From: an uncultured Oscillospiraceae bacterium
GTDB lineage: Bacteria; Bacillota; Clostridia; Oscillospirales; Oscillospiraceae
Reading direction: 5' to 3'
Length of the DNA: 64,000 nucleotides
Assembly (NCBI GenBank): GCA_934567355.1
Contig: CAKTJC010000005.1
Coordinates: 1 to 64,000 of the forward strand
In this document: one piece after another, positions 53,518-61,732 of the stretch
Numbering within the stretch: position 1 is the first letter of the stretch
Layout: each line of letters opens with the position of its first letter
Made by a program: the position numbers and the translations under genes
The notes under the pieces: generated by a model
What the model saw: only the letters and a program-made list of their open reading frames with translations
Databases searched by the model: none
Told to the model about the DNA's origin: nothing

Positions 53518-54177
53518 CTATTCCGGACTTCCCAGGGTGATCAGATTAAAATAGTCATACAGCGGAATCAGCTTGGTCAGGAACTCCCCTGCCCGCCTGC
53601 CCAGCTCCGCGCCAAAGATTGCCTCGGACACCGGCTCGTGGGCGATCAGGCTGATGTCCTCCTTCCAGGCGTAGAAGGGAGCCAGCTCCGGGAGCGGCGC
53701 TTCCTTGGGGCGCTTATAGCAGACGGCGGTCAGCTCCATGCCCACATCCTTCTGCACCTTTTTCAGGATCTCCGGGAACTCCCGGGGCTTTGCAGCCAGA
53801 CGGCGGCGGAAGCCCTCCATGGCGGAGGACTTGGGCTTCCAGACGGAGAAGCCGTAGCTCACGCCCTCCGGGCGGATCTCAAAAAACAGGCAGGGATTCT
53901 CCGCCCACCACTCCACATCCCGGCGGATGCAGATCCACAGGCTCTCCTTATAGGGCTCCGGGTGGTGCAGGCGGGCATCCCGGTAGATGCGGCTGACCTT
54001 CAGAATATCCCCCGTCCGGTTAAGGAAGGGCTGAAACAGATCCGCCCCCAGCACCTTCATGGGCTGGTAGAGGGTATCTACGTATTGCTTTTTATGCTCC
54101 AGGAACCAATCCCGGTTGTTGTTCATACGAATTCCCCAGAGAAAATCAATGGTCTCCGGGGTAAAGCCGGTAAACAT
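53518..54177 (-). CDS. DUF2461 family protein
   Basis: 219 residues from ATG 54177 (GGAAG site); starts MFTGFTPETIDFLWGI. Family landmarks NNRDWFLEHKKQY, SRIYRDARLHH, FFEIRPEGVSYGF. Function of DUF2461 is unknown; conserved across bacteria as a single-copy cytoplasmic protein. Same strand as the dap genes. Confidence 0.9.
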   Translation of the reverse strand: MFTGFTPETIDFLWGIRMNNNRDWFLEHKKQYVDTLYQPMKVLGADLFQPFLNRTGDILKVSRIYRDARLHHPEPYKESLWICIRRDVEWWAENPCLFFEIRPEGVSYGFSVWKPKSSAMEGFRRRLAAKPREFPEILKKVQKDVGMELTAVCYKRPKEAPLPELAPFYAWKEDISLIAHEPVSEAIFGAELGRRAGEFLTKLIPLYDYFNLITLGSPE

Positions 54178-54228
54178 GGCGTTACTTCCTTTTCTTTGTT
54201 TCAAATTTCAGGATTTCCCCCGAACGTG

Positions 54229-54933
54229 CTACGGGTGTCTCCGGGGCGAATTCATCCCCAGAACCGGCCAGTCGTCGCCGGTATCCCGGTGTCTGGTTTT
54301 CCAGCGGAGCTGGTTCAGGTACTTTACGGGAACCTCTCTGTCCGGGATCTCCAGGGTATAGCGCTCGAAGGCGTTGATCAGTGTGGTGCCGTTATACTCC
54401 CGCACCCGCTGGAGGGTATTGTCGTAGCGCAGGTGAACATGGCCGTGCACCAGGTAGCTGGGGTGGTACTTTTCCAGCAGCTCCCGCAGGGATGCAAAGC
54501 CCCGGTGGGCGGGATCCTCCCCATCGCCCAGCCCCTCCGGGGGCGCATGGGTGACCACGATGTCCACCCCCTTGCACCGGTGCAGGGGCAGGCGGAGCCT
54601 GCAGATCCGGCGGCGCATCTGCCGCTCTGTAAACTGGTATCTCCCGGGATGGTAGCGGCGGCAGCCCCCCAGCCCCATGATGCGCACCCCGTTATATTCC
54701 ACAATGGCATCGTCGATGCAGTCGCAGCCGGTGGGAGGCTGGTGCTCATAGTGGGTATCGTGATTGCCCGCCACAAACAGCAGGGGACACTTGGCCATGG
54801 TGACCAGGAATTCCAGATAGGTGGATTTCAGATCCCCGCAGGAGATGATCAGATCATATCCATCCAGCCTGCCGGGAACATAAAAATCCCACAGCGCAGG
54901 GCACTCTTCATCGGAGATGAGCAAAATCTTCAA
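54229..54933 (-). CDS. Metallophosphoesterase
   Basis: Calcineurin-like phosphoesterase, about 234 residues. TTG at 54933 gives the family-like start KILLISDEECPALW; a GTG at 54978 would add 15 basic residues. Metal motifs: ISD, SCGDLKS, AGNHDTHY, VVTHAPPEG, VHGHVHLR. Its start lies inside the end of the ParB-like/BMP fusion gene, so both are coupled and may work together, perhaps on a nucleotide sensed by the fusion protein (inference). Confidence 0.84.
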   Translation of the reverse strand: MKILLISDEECPALWDFYVPGRLDGYDLIISCGDLKSTYLEFLVTMAKCPLLFVAGNHDTHYEHQPPTGCDCIDDAIVEYNGVRIMGLGGCRRYHPGRYQFTERQMRRRICRLRLPLHRCKGVDIVVTHAPPEGLGDGEDPAHRGFASLRELLEKYHPSYLVHGHVHLRYDNTLQRVREYNGTTLINAFERYTLEIPDREVPVKYLNQLRWKTRHRDTGDDWPVLGMNSPRRHP

Positions 54934-56878
54934 CCGTCTTCGCTTCTTTCTGTGGTGGGATCTCTTCTTTGTAGACACCCAGCTCCCGGATCATGTTCCG
55001 GGACATGGGCAGGATCTCATCGAAGGTGGGGATGGAGCCGCTGACGTTTTCACAGAGCCAGTTCATGTGGATCAGCTCTTCCGTAGAGAAAGCGGTAGAG
55101 CTGTCGGGATTTTTCACGGCGCCGTCCTGGGCGACGATCCGGCGGGCAAAGGGGTCAACTCTCCCATTAGAAATGCCCTGCCGCAGGATTTCCGCCAGCG
55201 TGCGGATGCCCTGGGGGAGCTTATCGGAAAATTCGATGTCTATTACGCCGGTATCCATGCCCAGCCAGTAGTTCCGGCCGGTGCCGTCCTTATCCCGCTT
55301 CAGCGTGCCGGAGAGGATGCCGCGGATGACGGATTCATAGAATTTGCCCCATACCCACACCGGGGAGCCCAGGGGAATCAGGTCGCCCTTGTCATCCATG
55401 AGATAGGTGCCGTAGTTGCAGAAATTCAGATACATCTCCGAATGCACCGGCACATCCCGGTTAGAGACCACCCGGATGCCGTCGGCAAAGAAATCCGCCT
55501 GGGGTGTCCCCTGGACGCAGGACCAGCGCAGCTCAATCTGCGCCCGGGGATTGGTCAGCTGCGCGCCCAGCGCGAAAGCATTGATGGAGGCGGGCACGCC
55601 GTAGATGGGATAGGACGCAATATAGCCGATACGGTTATTCTGCGCCATGGCGCCGGCAATGGCACCGGTAATGAACTTTGCCTCAAAGATCCGCCCGTAA
55701 TAGGTGCGGATGCTGGTATAGGGCTGATCCAGGGAGCAGCAAAGGAAAAAGATCTTTGGATATTTCACCGCCGCCTTAAGCACGGCATGCGTCATCTGGG
55801 GCACCGTGGCGAACACCACCTGCGCGCCCTCGTCCACTGCCTGCTCGATAAGCTTTTCCGCCTCTTCCGGAGTGTTGCCCTGGAAATAGCTGCGGACGGT
55901 GACCTTTTCTCCCAGCGTTTTCTCCAGGTATTCCCTGCCCTTGTCGTGCCCCAGTCCCCAGCCGCTGGTAGCGGGGCTGAGCGCATGGATGAACGCCACG
56001 TTCACATGGTCGGGCAGGGTCATCCGGCTGAGGATGCCAGGCTTGGTATCCTCAATTTTGGAGGTGACCGTCACCGCCGATTCAGAGGTGGACACAATGT
56101 CCCCCCACAGGCTGGCCACGCTTCTTTTCAGCTCCGCCGTGCTCAGCGTGGACAGGCTCTCGAAGGGGTAGAGCTTCAGCCAGAGCAGCAGCGCTTCCTC
56201 CGGCAGAATGTCCAGCTGCTTGGTGTTGGCAGCCTTCAGTGCCTCCCGGAAGTACTGGAAGCGGGCGCTGAAGCTGCGGCGCTCCTCCTCCGTCCAGGGT
56301 TCCCCCGGCTGCTTGCCGATCAGGGACAGGAGCCTGGCATAGTCCTTGGGGTGGCGGAACTGGATGGTGTAGATCTTTGCCGCCTTGAAGAAGTCCAAAA
56401 ATTCATAATAGGCAATGATGCGCGGCTCCTGGGTCTTCGCAGGCAGCACCCGCTTGACCACCGCCGGGATCCGGGGCGCACCGAAATAGCGCAGGACGCT
56501 GACACGCTTGTTGCCCTCCTGCACGTAGAAATTGCCCAAATATTCGTAGCAGGTGATGGGGTCGCGGATGCCCTCTTCCCCCAGGTGGGCGTCACACAGG
56601 GTGATCCACTTGGTGGCAAATTCCGTTTTCAGATCCAGCAGGGGCAGGAAGCTGGGCGTAAACGCCGCGATTCGCCCGGCGGACTTGGTGCCCACGATCC
56701 GATCCGCAGGGATCTCCATCGTGCCCACATCGTTCACAGTCAAGGTATCAATTTCGGGAACCAGCTCATCCAGCACCGCCGGATTCTCCCGTTTCCCCGC
56801 CGCCAGCAGCTCTTCGGCCTCTCGCTGCCCCATTTTCAGCGCTTTGAGATATTCCTCTCTGCAGGTTTGTACCGACAT
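54908..56878 (-). CDS. Cytoplasmic ParB-like/BMP-domain fusion protein
   Basis: 656 residues from ATG 56878 (AGGAGG upstream). No signal peptide. Residues 105-145 hold a ParB/sulfiredoxin-like patch (YVQEGNKRVSVLRYFGA). From about 300 to 570 there is a BMP-type periplasmic-binding fold (VNVAFIHALSPATSGWG, AVKYPKIFFLCCSLD, IGYIASYPIYGVPASINAF), the family that binds nucleosides in BmpA/PnrA transporters. Without export signal or transporter genes it is probably an intracellular nucleoside- or nucleotide-sensing protein. It overlaps a metallophosphoesterase gene. The fusion is known in clostridia as a BMP-family protein, function unknown. Confidence 0.78.
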   Translation of the reverse strand: MSVQTCREEYLKALKMGQREAEELLAAGKRENPAVLDELVPEIDTLTVNDVGTMEIPADRIVGTKSAGRIAAFTPSFLPLLDLKTEFATKWITLCDAHLGEEGIRDPITCYEYLGNFYVQEGNKRVSVLRYFGAPRIPAVVKRVLPAKTQEPRIIAYYEFLDFFKAAKIYTIQFRHPKDYARLLSLIGKQPGEPWTEEERRSFSARFQYFREALKAANTKQLDILPEEALLLWLKLYPFESLSTLSTAELKRSVASLWGDIVSTSESAVTVTSKIEDTKPGILSRMTLPDHVNVAFIHALSPATSGWGLGHDKGREYLEKTLGEKVTVRSYFQGNTPEEAEKLIEQAVDEGAQVVFATVPQMTHAVLKAAVKYPKIFFLCCSLDQPYTSIRTYYGRIFEAKFITGAIAGAMAQNNRIGYIASYPIYGVPASINAFALGAQLTNPRAQIELRWSCVQGTPQADFFADGIRVVSNRDVPVHSEMYLNFCNYGTYLMDDKGDLIPLGSPVWVWGKFYESVIRGILSGTLKRDKDGTGRNYWLGMDTGVIDIEFSDKLPQGIRTLAEILRQGISNGRVDPFARRIVAQDGAVKNPDSSTAFSTEELIHMNWLCENVSGSIPTFDEILPMSRNMIRELGVYKEEIPPQKEAKTVEDFAHLR

Positions 56879-56975
56879 TTTATCCTCCTGATAAGACAGT
56901 TTCACAGCATTATCATATCCCAAATCCGGAAAAAATGCAACAGGAATCTTCCGTTGGCCGCTGCAGGGACAATAA

Positions 56976-57013
56976 AAGTGGGATGTACCAGCCATACGGT
57001 ACACCCTCCCATT
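56976..57013 (-). terminator. Terminator after DUF4160 set
   Basis: On the minus strand TGGGA..TGTACC pairs with GGTACA-TCCCA (GGG bulge), followed by CTTTTATTG. Confidence 0.6.
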
Positions 57014-57292
57014 TCAGCCGCGATAAAATCCGTTTTCGCTATACTGCGCCCACTTCTCATACATCGCTTCATAATTCTCTTTTATAAACATCTGTATTTT
57101 TGCAATCTCCCGATCTGTCAGAATCCCACGTTCCCGCAGGATGGTATCGCCGTTACCCTTTACAAAGAACTTTGCCGCCCCTGCTTCGGTCAATCTGCAA
57201 TCACTCGCGTGGACGTGCATACACTCCACAACGCAAAAGGATGTAAAATAGAGGTAATACCCCGCAACCTTAAATTCGTAGTATTTCGGCAT
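57014..57292 (-). CDS. DUF4160-like protein
   Basis: 92 residues. YYEFKVAGYYLYFTSF, then EMHVH-like CMHVHASDCRL, KFFVKGNGDTIL and a helical end IKENYEAMYEKWAQYS match the DUF4160 pattern, often found with a DUF2442-like partner. Two small genes directly upstream on the same strand form a set with it (gap 2 bases, then overlap). May be toxin-antitoxin-like; unproven. Confidence 0.72.
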   Translation of the reverse strand: MPKYYEFKVAGYYLYFTSFCVVECMHVHASDCRLTEAGAAKFFVKGNGDTILRERGILTDREIAKIQMFIKENYEAMYEKWAQYSENGFYRG

Positions 57293-57294
57293 TC

Positions 57295-57516
57295 CTATGC
57301 CTCCATATACTTCTGCGCCGCCGAGAAATGCTTCTGCGCAATATGCAGCTCGATGTCATCCATTGTTGTCTCCAAGGCAATCCCATCGGCAGAAAAAACC
57401 GTCACCTTGTCCGGCATGTTCAGATTCATCACACGGCAGCCTGCCTCACACCTTGAAACTGCATACCCATCAATAATCACTTCCGCCTCGTCTGCAATTT
57501 TATGAATGTCCACCAT
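57295..57516 (-). CDS. Small protein of DUF4160 set
   Basis: 73 residues starting MVDIHKIADEAEVIIDG, with beta-rich CRVMNLNMPDKVTVFSADG and a helical Gln/Ala end. ATG lies within the end of the upstream gene. No recognised domain; probable partner of the DUF4160 protein. Confidence 0.6.
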   Translation of the reverse strand: MVDIHKIADEAEVIIDGYAVSRCEAGCRVMNLNMPDKVTVFSADGIALETTMDDIELHIAQKHFSAAQKYMEA

Positions 57517-57781
57517 TGGCGATTTGCACCCCCTTAATCGGTTTCAGAAATTCCTCCGGGTCAATATACAGGTCGTTCAGGATGGGAAGAAGGTCAATAT
57601 ATTCCTCCTCCGGGCTGCTGCTGTGGCGGTATTTTGCCATTACCACCAGGTAGCCGTGATCCCATTGCTTGACATCGGTATAACGCTCCAGCGAATATGG
57701 GGCACGAAAGCGGATGGTCTTTCCGTCAAAGGAAAAAACGCTGAAGTCTTGGTCTTTTCCAAGCATTGCATATTCCTGCAT
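57500..57781 (-). CDS. Small protein of DUF4160 set, DUF2442-like
   Basis: 93 residues; FSFDGKTIRFRAPYSLERY and YLVVMAKYRH followed by an acidic YIDLLPILNDLYIDPEEFL. Arrangement and size resemble the DUF2442 partner of DUF4160, but similarity is weak by eye. First gene of the set, with overlap to the next. Confidence 0.62.
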   Translation of the reverse strand: MQEYAMLGKDQDFSVFSFDGKTIRFRAPYSLERYTDVKQWDHGYLVVMAKYRHSSSPEEEYIDLLPILNDLYIDPEEFLKPIKGVQIANGGHS

Positions 57782-57842
57782 AGGATCACCCTCCTTTTAT
57801 TTTATATTAGCACAATCCGCCAGATGATGCAAGGGGATAAAA

Positions 57843-57871
57843 GTCAGCCAGCGCCGACCGCGCTGGCTGAC
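57843..57871 (-). terminator. Terminator of the ABC exporter operon
   Basis: 12-bp perfect stem GTCAGCCAGCGC/GCGCTGGCTGAC, loop CGACC, then TTTTA on the minus strand. Confidence 0.88.
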
Positions 57872-57880
57872 AAAGTTTAA

Positions 57881-59773
57881 TTATCCTTCCTTCAGAAGCT
57901 GCTGCTTCTGGAACTGGAGGGTATAGAGCTGGTAATACCGCCCGTGCAGGTGCAGAAGCTCCTGATGGGTGCCCTGCTCCAGAATCTTGCCATGGGACAG
58001 AAGAATGATGTTGTCGGCGTGCTGGATGGTGCTCAGGCGGTGGGCGACGATCAGCATGGTGCCGATGTTCTTCATCTTTTCCAGGGAATCCTGAATCAGG
58101 ATCTCCGTCTCCGTGTCGATGTTGGCGGTGGCCTCATCCAGGATCATGACGGAGGGCTTGTGGATGATCGTCCGGGCAAAGGACAGCAGCTGGCGCTGAC
58201 CGGCGGAGAAATTGTTGCCCCGCTCCCGCACCACTTCGTCCAGCCCGTGATCCAGGCGGCGGATGAAGCCGTCCGCATTGACATAGCGGCAGGCCTCCCA
58301 CACCTCGTCGTCCGTCACGCCCTCCTTGCGCAGCAGAATATTGCTGCGGATGTCGCCGGAGAAGAGGAACACATCCTGAAGCATCTGGCCGAAATGAGAG
58401 CGCAGGGACGCGATCTTGATCTTGCGGATGTCCACACCGTCGATGAGGATCTGTCCCTTCTGGATGTCGTAATTCCGGCAGATCAGGGACAGGATCGTGG
58501 TCTTGCCCGCGCCGGTGGAGCCGACGAAGGCCACGGTCTGCTTGGGATAGACATGGAAGGATACGCCCTTGAGCACCCATTCATCCGGCTTGTAGGCAAA
58601 CCACACATCCTTAAATTCGATCTCGCCCTTGATTTCCTTCATCTCGATGGCGTCCGGCTCATCCACGATCTCCGGCTCCATATCCAAAATGGTGAAAATC
58701 TTTTCCGCCGAGGCGAAGGACTGCTGCAGCATGTCAAACTGCTCCGCCAGCGCCTGGATGGGGTTGAAGAATTTGGAAATATACATATAGAAGGCCACCA
58801 CGATCTCGCTGGTGATGGTCTGCCCCAGGAAGGTGGTGTCCTGGATGTAGCCCTTGCAGCCGATATAGAACAGGAACAGGTTGCTGGTGACGAAGAGCAT
58901 ATACACCATGGGGCGGAAAACGCCGAACACCAGGGTACGGCTGAACTTGGCTTTGGCCAGGTTATGGCTCTTGACCAGGAATTCCTCCATCTTCACATCC
59001 TCGCGGTTAAAGGCCTGCGTGATTTTTATACCGGAGAGATTTTCGGACAGATAAGTGTTCACATCCGTGCGGGTGTTGTTCACCCGGCGGTGCACCTCCC
59101 GGCTGAACCGCTGGAAGATCAGCGTGAAGACTACCAGGAAAGGCACAAAGCACAGCACCATCAGCGTCAGCACATAGTTGAGCACCAGCATGGCACCCAG
59201 CACGCCGATGATGACCATTGTGTTTTTCAGCAGCGTGACAAGAATGTTAGTGAACATATAGCTGATGGAGTTGGGGTCGTTGCTGACGCGCGTGACCAGC
59301 TTGCCCACGGGGATCTGATTGAGCTGCTCATGGGAAAGGCTTTCGATCTTCCGGAAGGTATCCAGGCGGATCTGGGTGAGGATCTTCTGCCCAACCTCCT
59401 GCAGGATCATAGACTGGAAATAGGTGCACACCATGGAAATGACCAGAATTCCCGCATAGACCGCCACCATGGAATAGAGCTTCGAGAGTGCAAAATTCTG
59501 AAGCTTGATCAGCCCCTGAATCCGGCTGACCAGCAGCGGGGAGACCACATCATAGGCAATGGAGACCAGCATCACCAGGAACACCACAACGAACTGCCGG
59601 GTATAGGGTTTGGCGTAGCTGAGCAGGCGGCGGATCAGGTAGCCGTCAGACATCTGCCGCTCGTGAGCTGGCTTTTTAATGCGGCGCTTGAGCACCATAT
59701 AGGCGGCAATGAATACCAGGGTAAACAGGCCGATCACCCCGCCGGCGATCAGCAAAGGCAGATACTCACGCAT
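57881..59773 (-). CDS. ABC exporter half, catalytically competent (YheH/BmrD-like)
   Basis: 630 residues: six-helix exporter membrane domain and C-terminal NBD. Walker A GSTGAGKTT, signature FSAGQRQLLSFA, Walker B VMILDEATANIDT with catalytic Glu, H-loop IVAHRLST. ATG overlaps the stop of the other half by 8 bases; the pair forms a heterodimeric multidrug or lipid exporter. Confidence 0.92.
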   Translation of the reverse strand: MREYLPLLIAGGVIGLFTLVFIAAYMVLKRRIKKPAHERQMSDGYLIRRLLSYAKPYTRQFVVVFLVMLVSIAYDVVSPLLVSRIQGLIKLQNFALSKLYSMVAVYAGILVISMVCTYFQSMILQEVGQKILTQIRLDTFRKIESLSHEQLNQIPVGKLVTRVSNDPNSISYMFTNILVTLLKNTMVIIGVLGAMLVLNYVLTLMVLCFVPFLVVFTLIFQRFSREVHRRVNNTRTDVNTYLSENLSGIKITQAFNREDVKMEEFLVKSHNLAKAKFSRTLVFGVFRPMVYMLFVTSNLFLFYIGCKGYIQDTTFLGQTITSEIVVAFYMYISKFFNPIQALAEQFDMLQQSFASAEKIFTILDMEPEIVDEPDAIEMKEIKGEIEFKDVWFAYKPDEWVLKGVSFHVYPKQTVAFVGSTGAGKTTILSLICRNYDIQKGQILIDGVDIRKIKIASLRSHFGQMLQDVFLFSGDIRSNILLRKEGVTDDEVWEACRYVNADGFIRRLDHGLDEVVRERGNNFSAGQRQLLSFARTIIHKPSVMILDEATANIDTETEILIQDSLEKMKNIGTMLIVAHRLSTIQHADNIILLSHGKILEQGTHQELLHLHGRYYQLYTLQFQKQQLLKEG

Positions 59774-61547
59774 TGACCTTGCCTCCTTCCTCTTCCAGCC
59801 GCTGCAGGTCTACCATCTTGCGGTAGGCGGCGTTATCCGCGTACAGCGCCTCGTGGGTGCCAAAACCGGCGACCCTGCCCTCATCGATGAACAGCACCTT
59901 GTCCATCTGCTCAATGGTGGAAATGCGGTGGGCAATGAGGATGGTGGTTTTGCCGTGTCTGGTCTGACGCAGGTTCCCCAGGATGGCGCGCTCGGTCTTA
60001 GTGTCCACGGCGGACACGGAGTCGTCCAGAATCAGGATGGGGGCGTCCTTCATCAGCGCTCTGGCAATGGAAATGCGCTGCTTCTGGCCGCCGGAGACGG
60101 TGACGCCCCGTTCGCCCAGCACGGTGTCATAGCCCAGCTGGAACTGGCTGATATTCTCGTCCACATCCGCCTGGATGGCAGCGCGCTTCACCGCCCGCAG
60201 ATTCACTTCCTTGTTGCCGAAGGCAATGTTCCGGGCAATGGTATCGGAGAACAGGAAATTATCCTGGGGTACATAGGCGCAGTTTTCCCGGACGGAGTGG
60301 ATGGAAACGCTGTTCACATCCTGCCCGTCGATAAAGATCGTGCCGTCGGGCACATTGTAGGTGCGCAGGATCAGATCCACAAGGGTCGTTTTGCCCGCGC
60401 CGGTCTTGCCCACGAGGCCGATGTTCTCACCGGGATTGATTTTGAAGCTCACATGTTCCAGCTCGTTGAATTCCCCGTCGGGATAGCGGAAGGTCAGGTC
60501 ACGGAATTCGATCTCGCCCTTTACGTTCTCCAGCTCCTTCACGCCGGGGCGATCCTTCACCGTGATCTCCGCGTCCAGCAGCTCGCTGATCCGCTTCAGG
60601 GACGCCTTGCCCCGGGAGGTCATGTCGATCAGCTCAGAAACCGCCATGATTGGCCAGATGATCGCCGTGAAATAGCCGATGAATTCCATCAGCTGACCTG
60701 CATTGAAGGTGCCCCTGTACACCAGATAGCCGCCGTAGCCCAGGATGATGCACATGACGCTTTCCACAAAGGATGCCACCATGATGCGCATGAGCACAGC
60801 CGTCTTGGTAAAGTCGATGTTGGCAATCTCATTTTCATCGTTGAGCTTTCTGAAGGCCATCAGCTCCCGGGCTTCCTTCACGAAAGCCTTGATAACGGCA
60901 ATGCCGGAGAAGCTCTCCTGGGAAAAGTCGGACAGATTGGAGAAGCACTCCTGCCGATAGTCCCACTTTTTCGTCATCACCCGTCCCACCAGCGTCGCAC
61001 AAGCAAACAGCAGCGCCATGGGGATCATGGCCAGCACCGTGAGCAGATGGTTCATGCGCCACATCTTGGTCATGGACAGCACGCCCAGAATCAGCGCATC
61101 GAAAAACTGCATGAAGCCCCAGCCGTAGCATTCCTGCACGGTATCCAGATCGTTGGTGAACAGGCTCATCAGGTTGCCCACCTTGTTGACCTGATAATAT
61201 TCCCGGCTCAGATTTTTCGCATGGTTAAACATCTTGTCGCGCAGGTCGGTCTCTACCTTGACCGCCGCACCGAAGATGGATACCCGCCACAAAAAGCGCC
61301 CGAACACAATGGCAATTGCCACAACCAGCATGGGCATGCAGATTTTATCCAGCATAAATGTGATGTCAAAGGCATGCTGCACCCCATCCACCATCACATA
61401 CCCCTGGTTCATCCCGTTGATGACCATCTGGTAAAGCTCAGGAATCATCAGCTGCAAATAGTCCACCGTCCACAGCGCCAGCAACCCAATCAGCAGATGG
61501 GGGGCATACTTCAGATAGTACCGATTGATGTGCTTTCCGAATATCAT
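59766..61547 (-). CDS. ABC exporter half with degenerate site (YheI/BmrC-like)
   Basis: 593 residues: exporter membrane domain, then NBD with Walker A GKTGAGKTT, signature VSGGQKQRISIARAL, H-loop IAHRIST, and Walker B LILDDSVSAVDT, where Asp replaces the catalytic Glu. This is the typical asymmetry of heterodimeric exporters such as BmrCD. First gene of the pair, with its own promoter. Confidence 0.92.
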   Translation of the reverse strand: MIFGKHINRYYLKYAPHLLIGLLALWTVDYLQLMIPELYQMVINGMNQGYVMVDGVQHAFDITFMLDKICMPMLVVAIAIVFGRFLWRVSIFGAAVKVETDLRDKMFNHAKNLSREYYQVNKVGNLMSLFTNDLDTVQECYGWGFMQFFDALILGVLSMTKMWRMNHLLTVLAMIPMALLFACATLVGRVMTKKWDYRQECFSNLSDFSQESFSGIAVIKAFVKEARELMAFRKLNDENEIANIDFTKTAVLMRIMVASFVESVMCIILGYGGYLVYRGTFNAGQLMEFIGYFTAIIWPIMAVSELIDMTSRGKASLKRISELLDAEITVKDRPGVKELENVKGEIEFRDLTFRYPDGEFNELEHVSFKINPGENIGLVGKTGAGKTTLVDLILRTYNVPDGTIFIDGQDVNSVSIHSVRENCAYVPQDNFLFSDTIARNIAFGNKEVNLRAVKRAAIQADVDENISQFQLGYDTVLGERGVTVSGGQKQRISIARALMKDAPILILDDSVSAVDTKTERAILGNLRQTRHGKTTILIAHRISTIEQMDKVLFIDEGRVAGFGTHEALYADNAAYRKMVDLQRLEEEGGKVNA

Positions 61548-61582
61548 ATTCTCCCTCCTCTTGATAAACAGAAACTCATGTC

Positions 61583-61611
61583 AGTATAGCACGTATTTTC
61601 GAATATTGCAA
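61583..61611 (-). promoter_or_regulatory. Promoter of ABC exporter operon
   Basis: Minus-strand TTGCAA, 17 bases, TATACT; about 35 bases before the exporter start. Confidence 0.65.
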
Positions 61612-61668
61612 CTGTGTTTTGCAGCCCAATACAACATTATTTACCCTCTATATCAGTTAACATCAAGT

Positions 61669-61715
61669 ATGCGCCCCGTGTGCAGCATCGTTTTGGTGCT
61701 GCACACGGGGCGCAT
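61669..61715. terminator. Perfect 19-bp hairpin between exporter and glycerate kinase
   Basis: Left arm 61669-61687 and right arm 61697-61715 are exact complements with a 9-base loop. No clear T-run on either strand, so it could be a terminator, a protein site, or an element remnant. Confidence 0.6.
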
Positions 61716-61732
61716 ATTAACCGGTGCTTTCG

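Noticed and set aside
54917-57505. Very long plus-strand open frame (over 800 codons) opposite the BMP fusion gene
   Set aside because: Composition is a reflection of the GC-rich minus-strand gene; no domains, no ribosome site, and the minus-strand proteins are recognisable.
57944-61589. Two long plus-strand open frames opposite the ABC exporter genes
   Set aside because: Low-complexity His/Gln/Gly-rich translations, antisense to clear ABC transporters.
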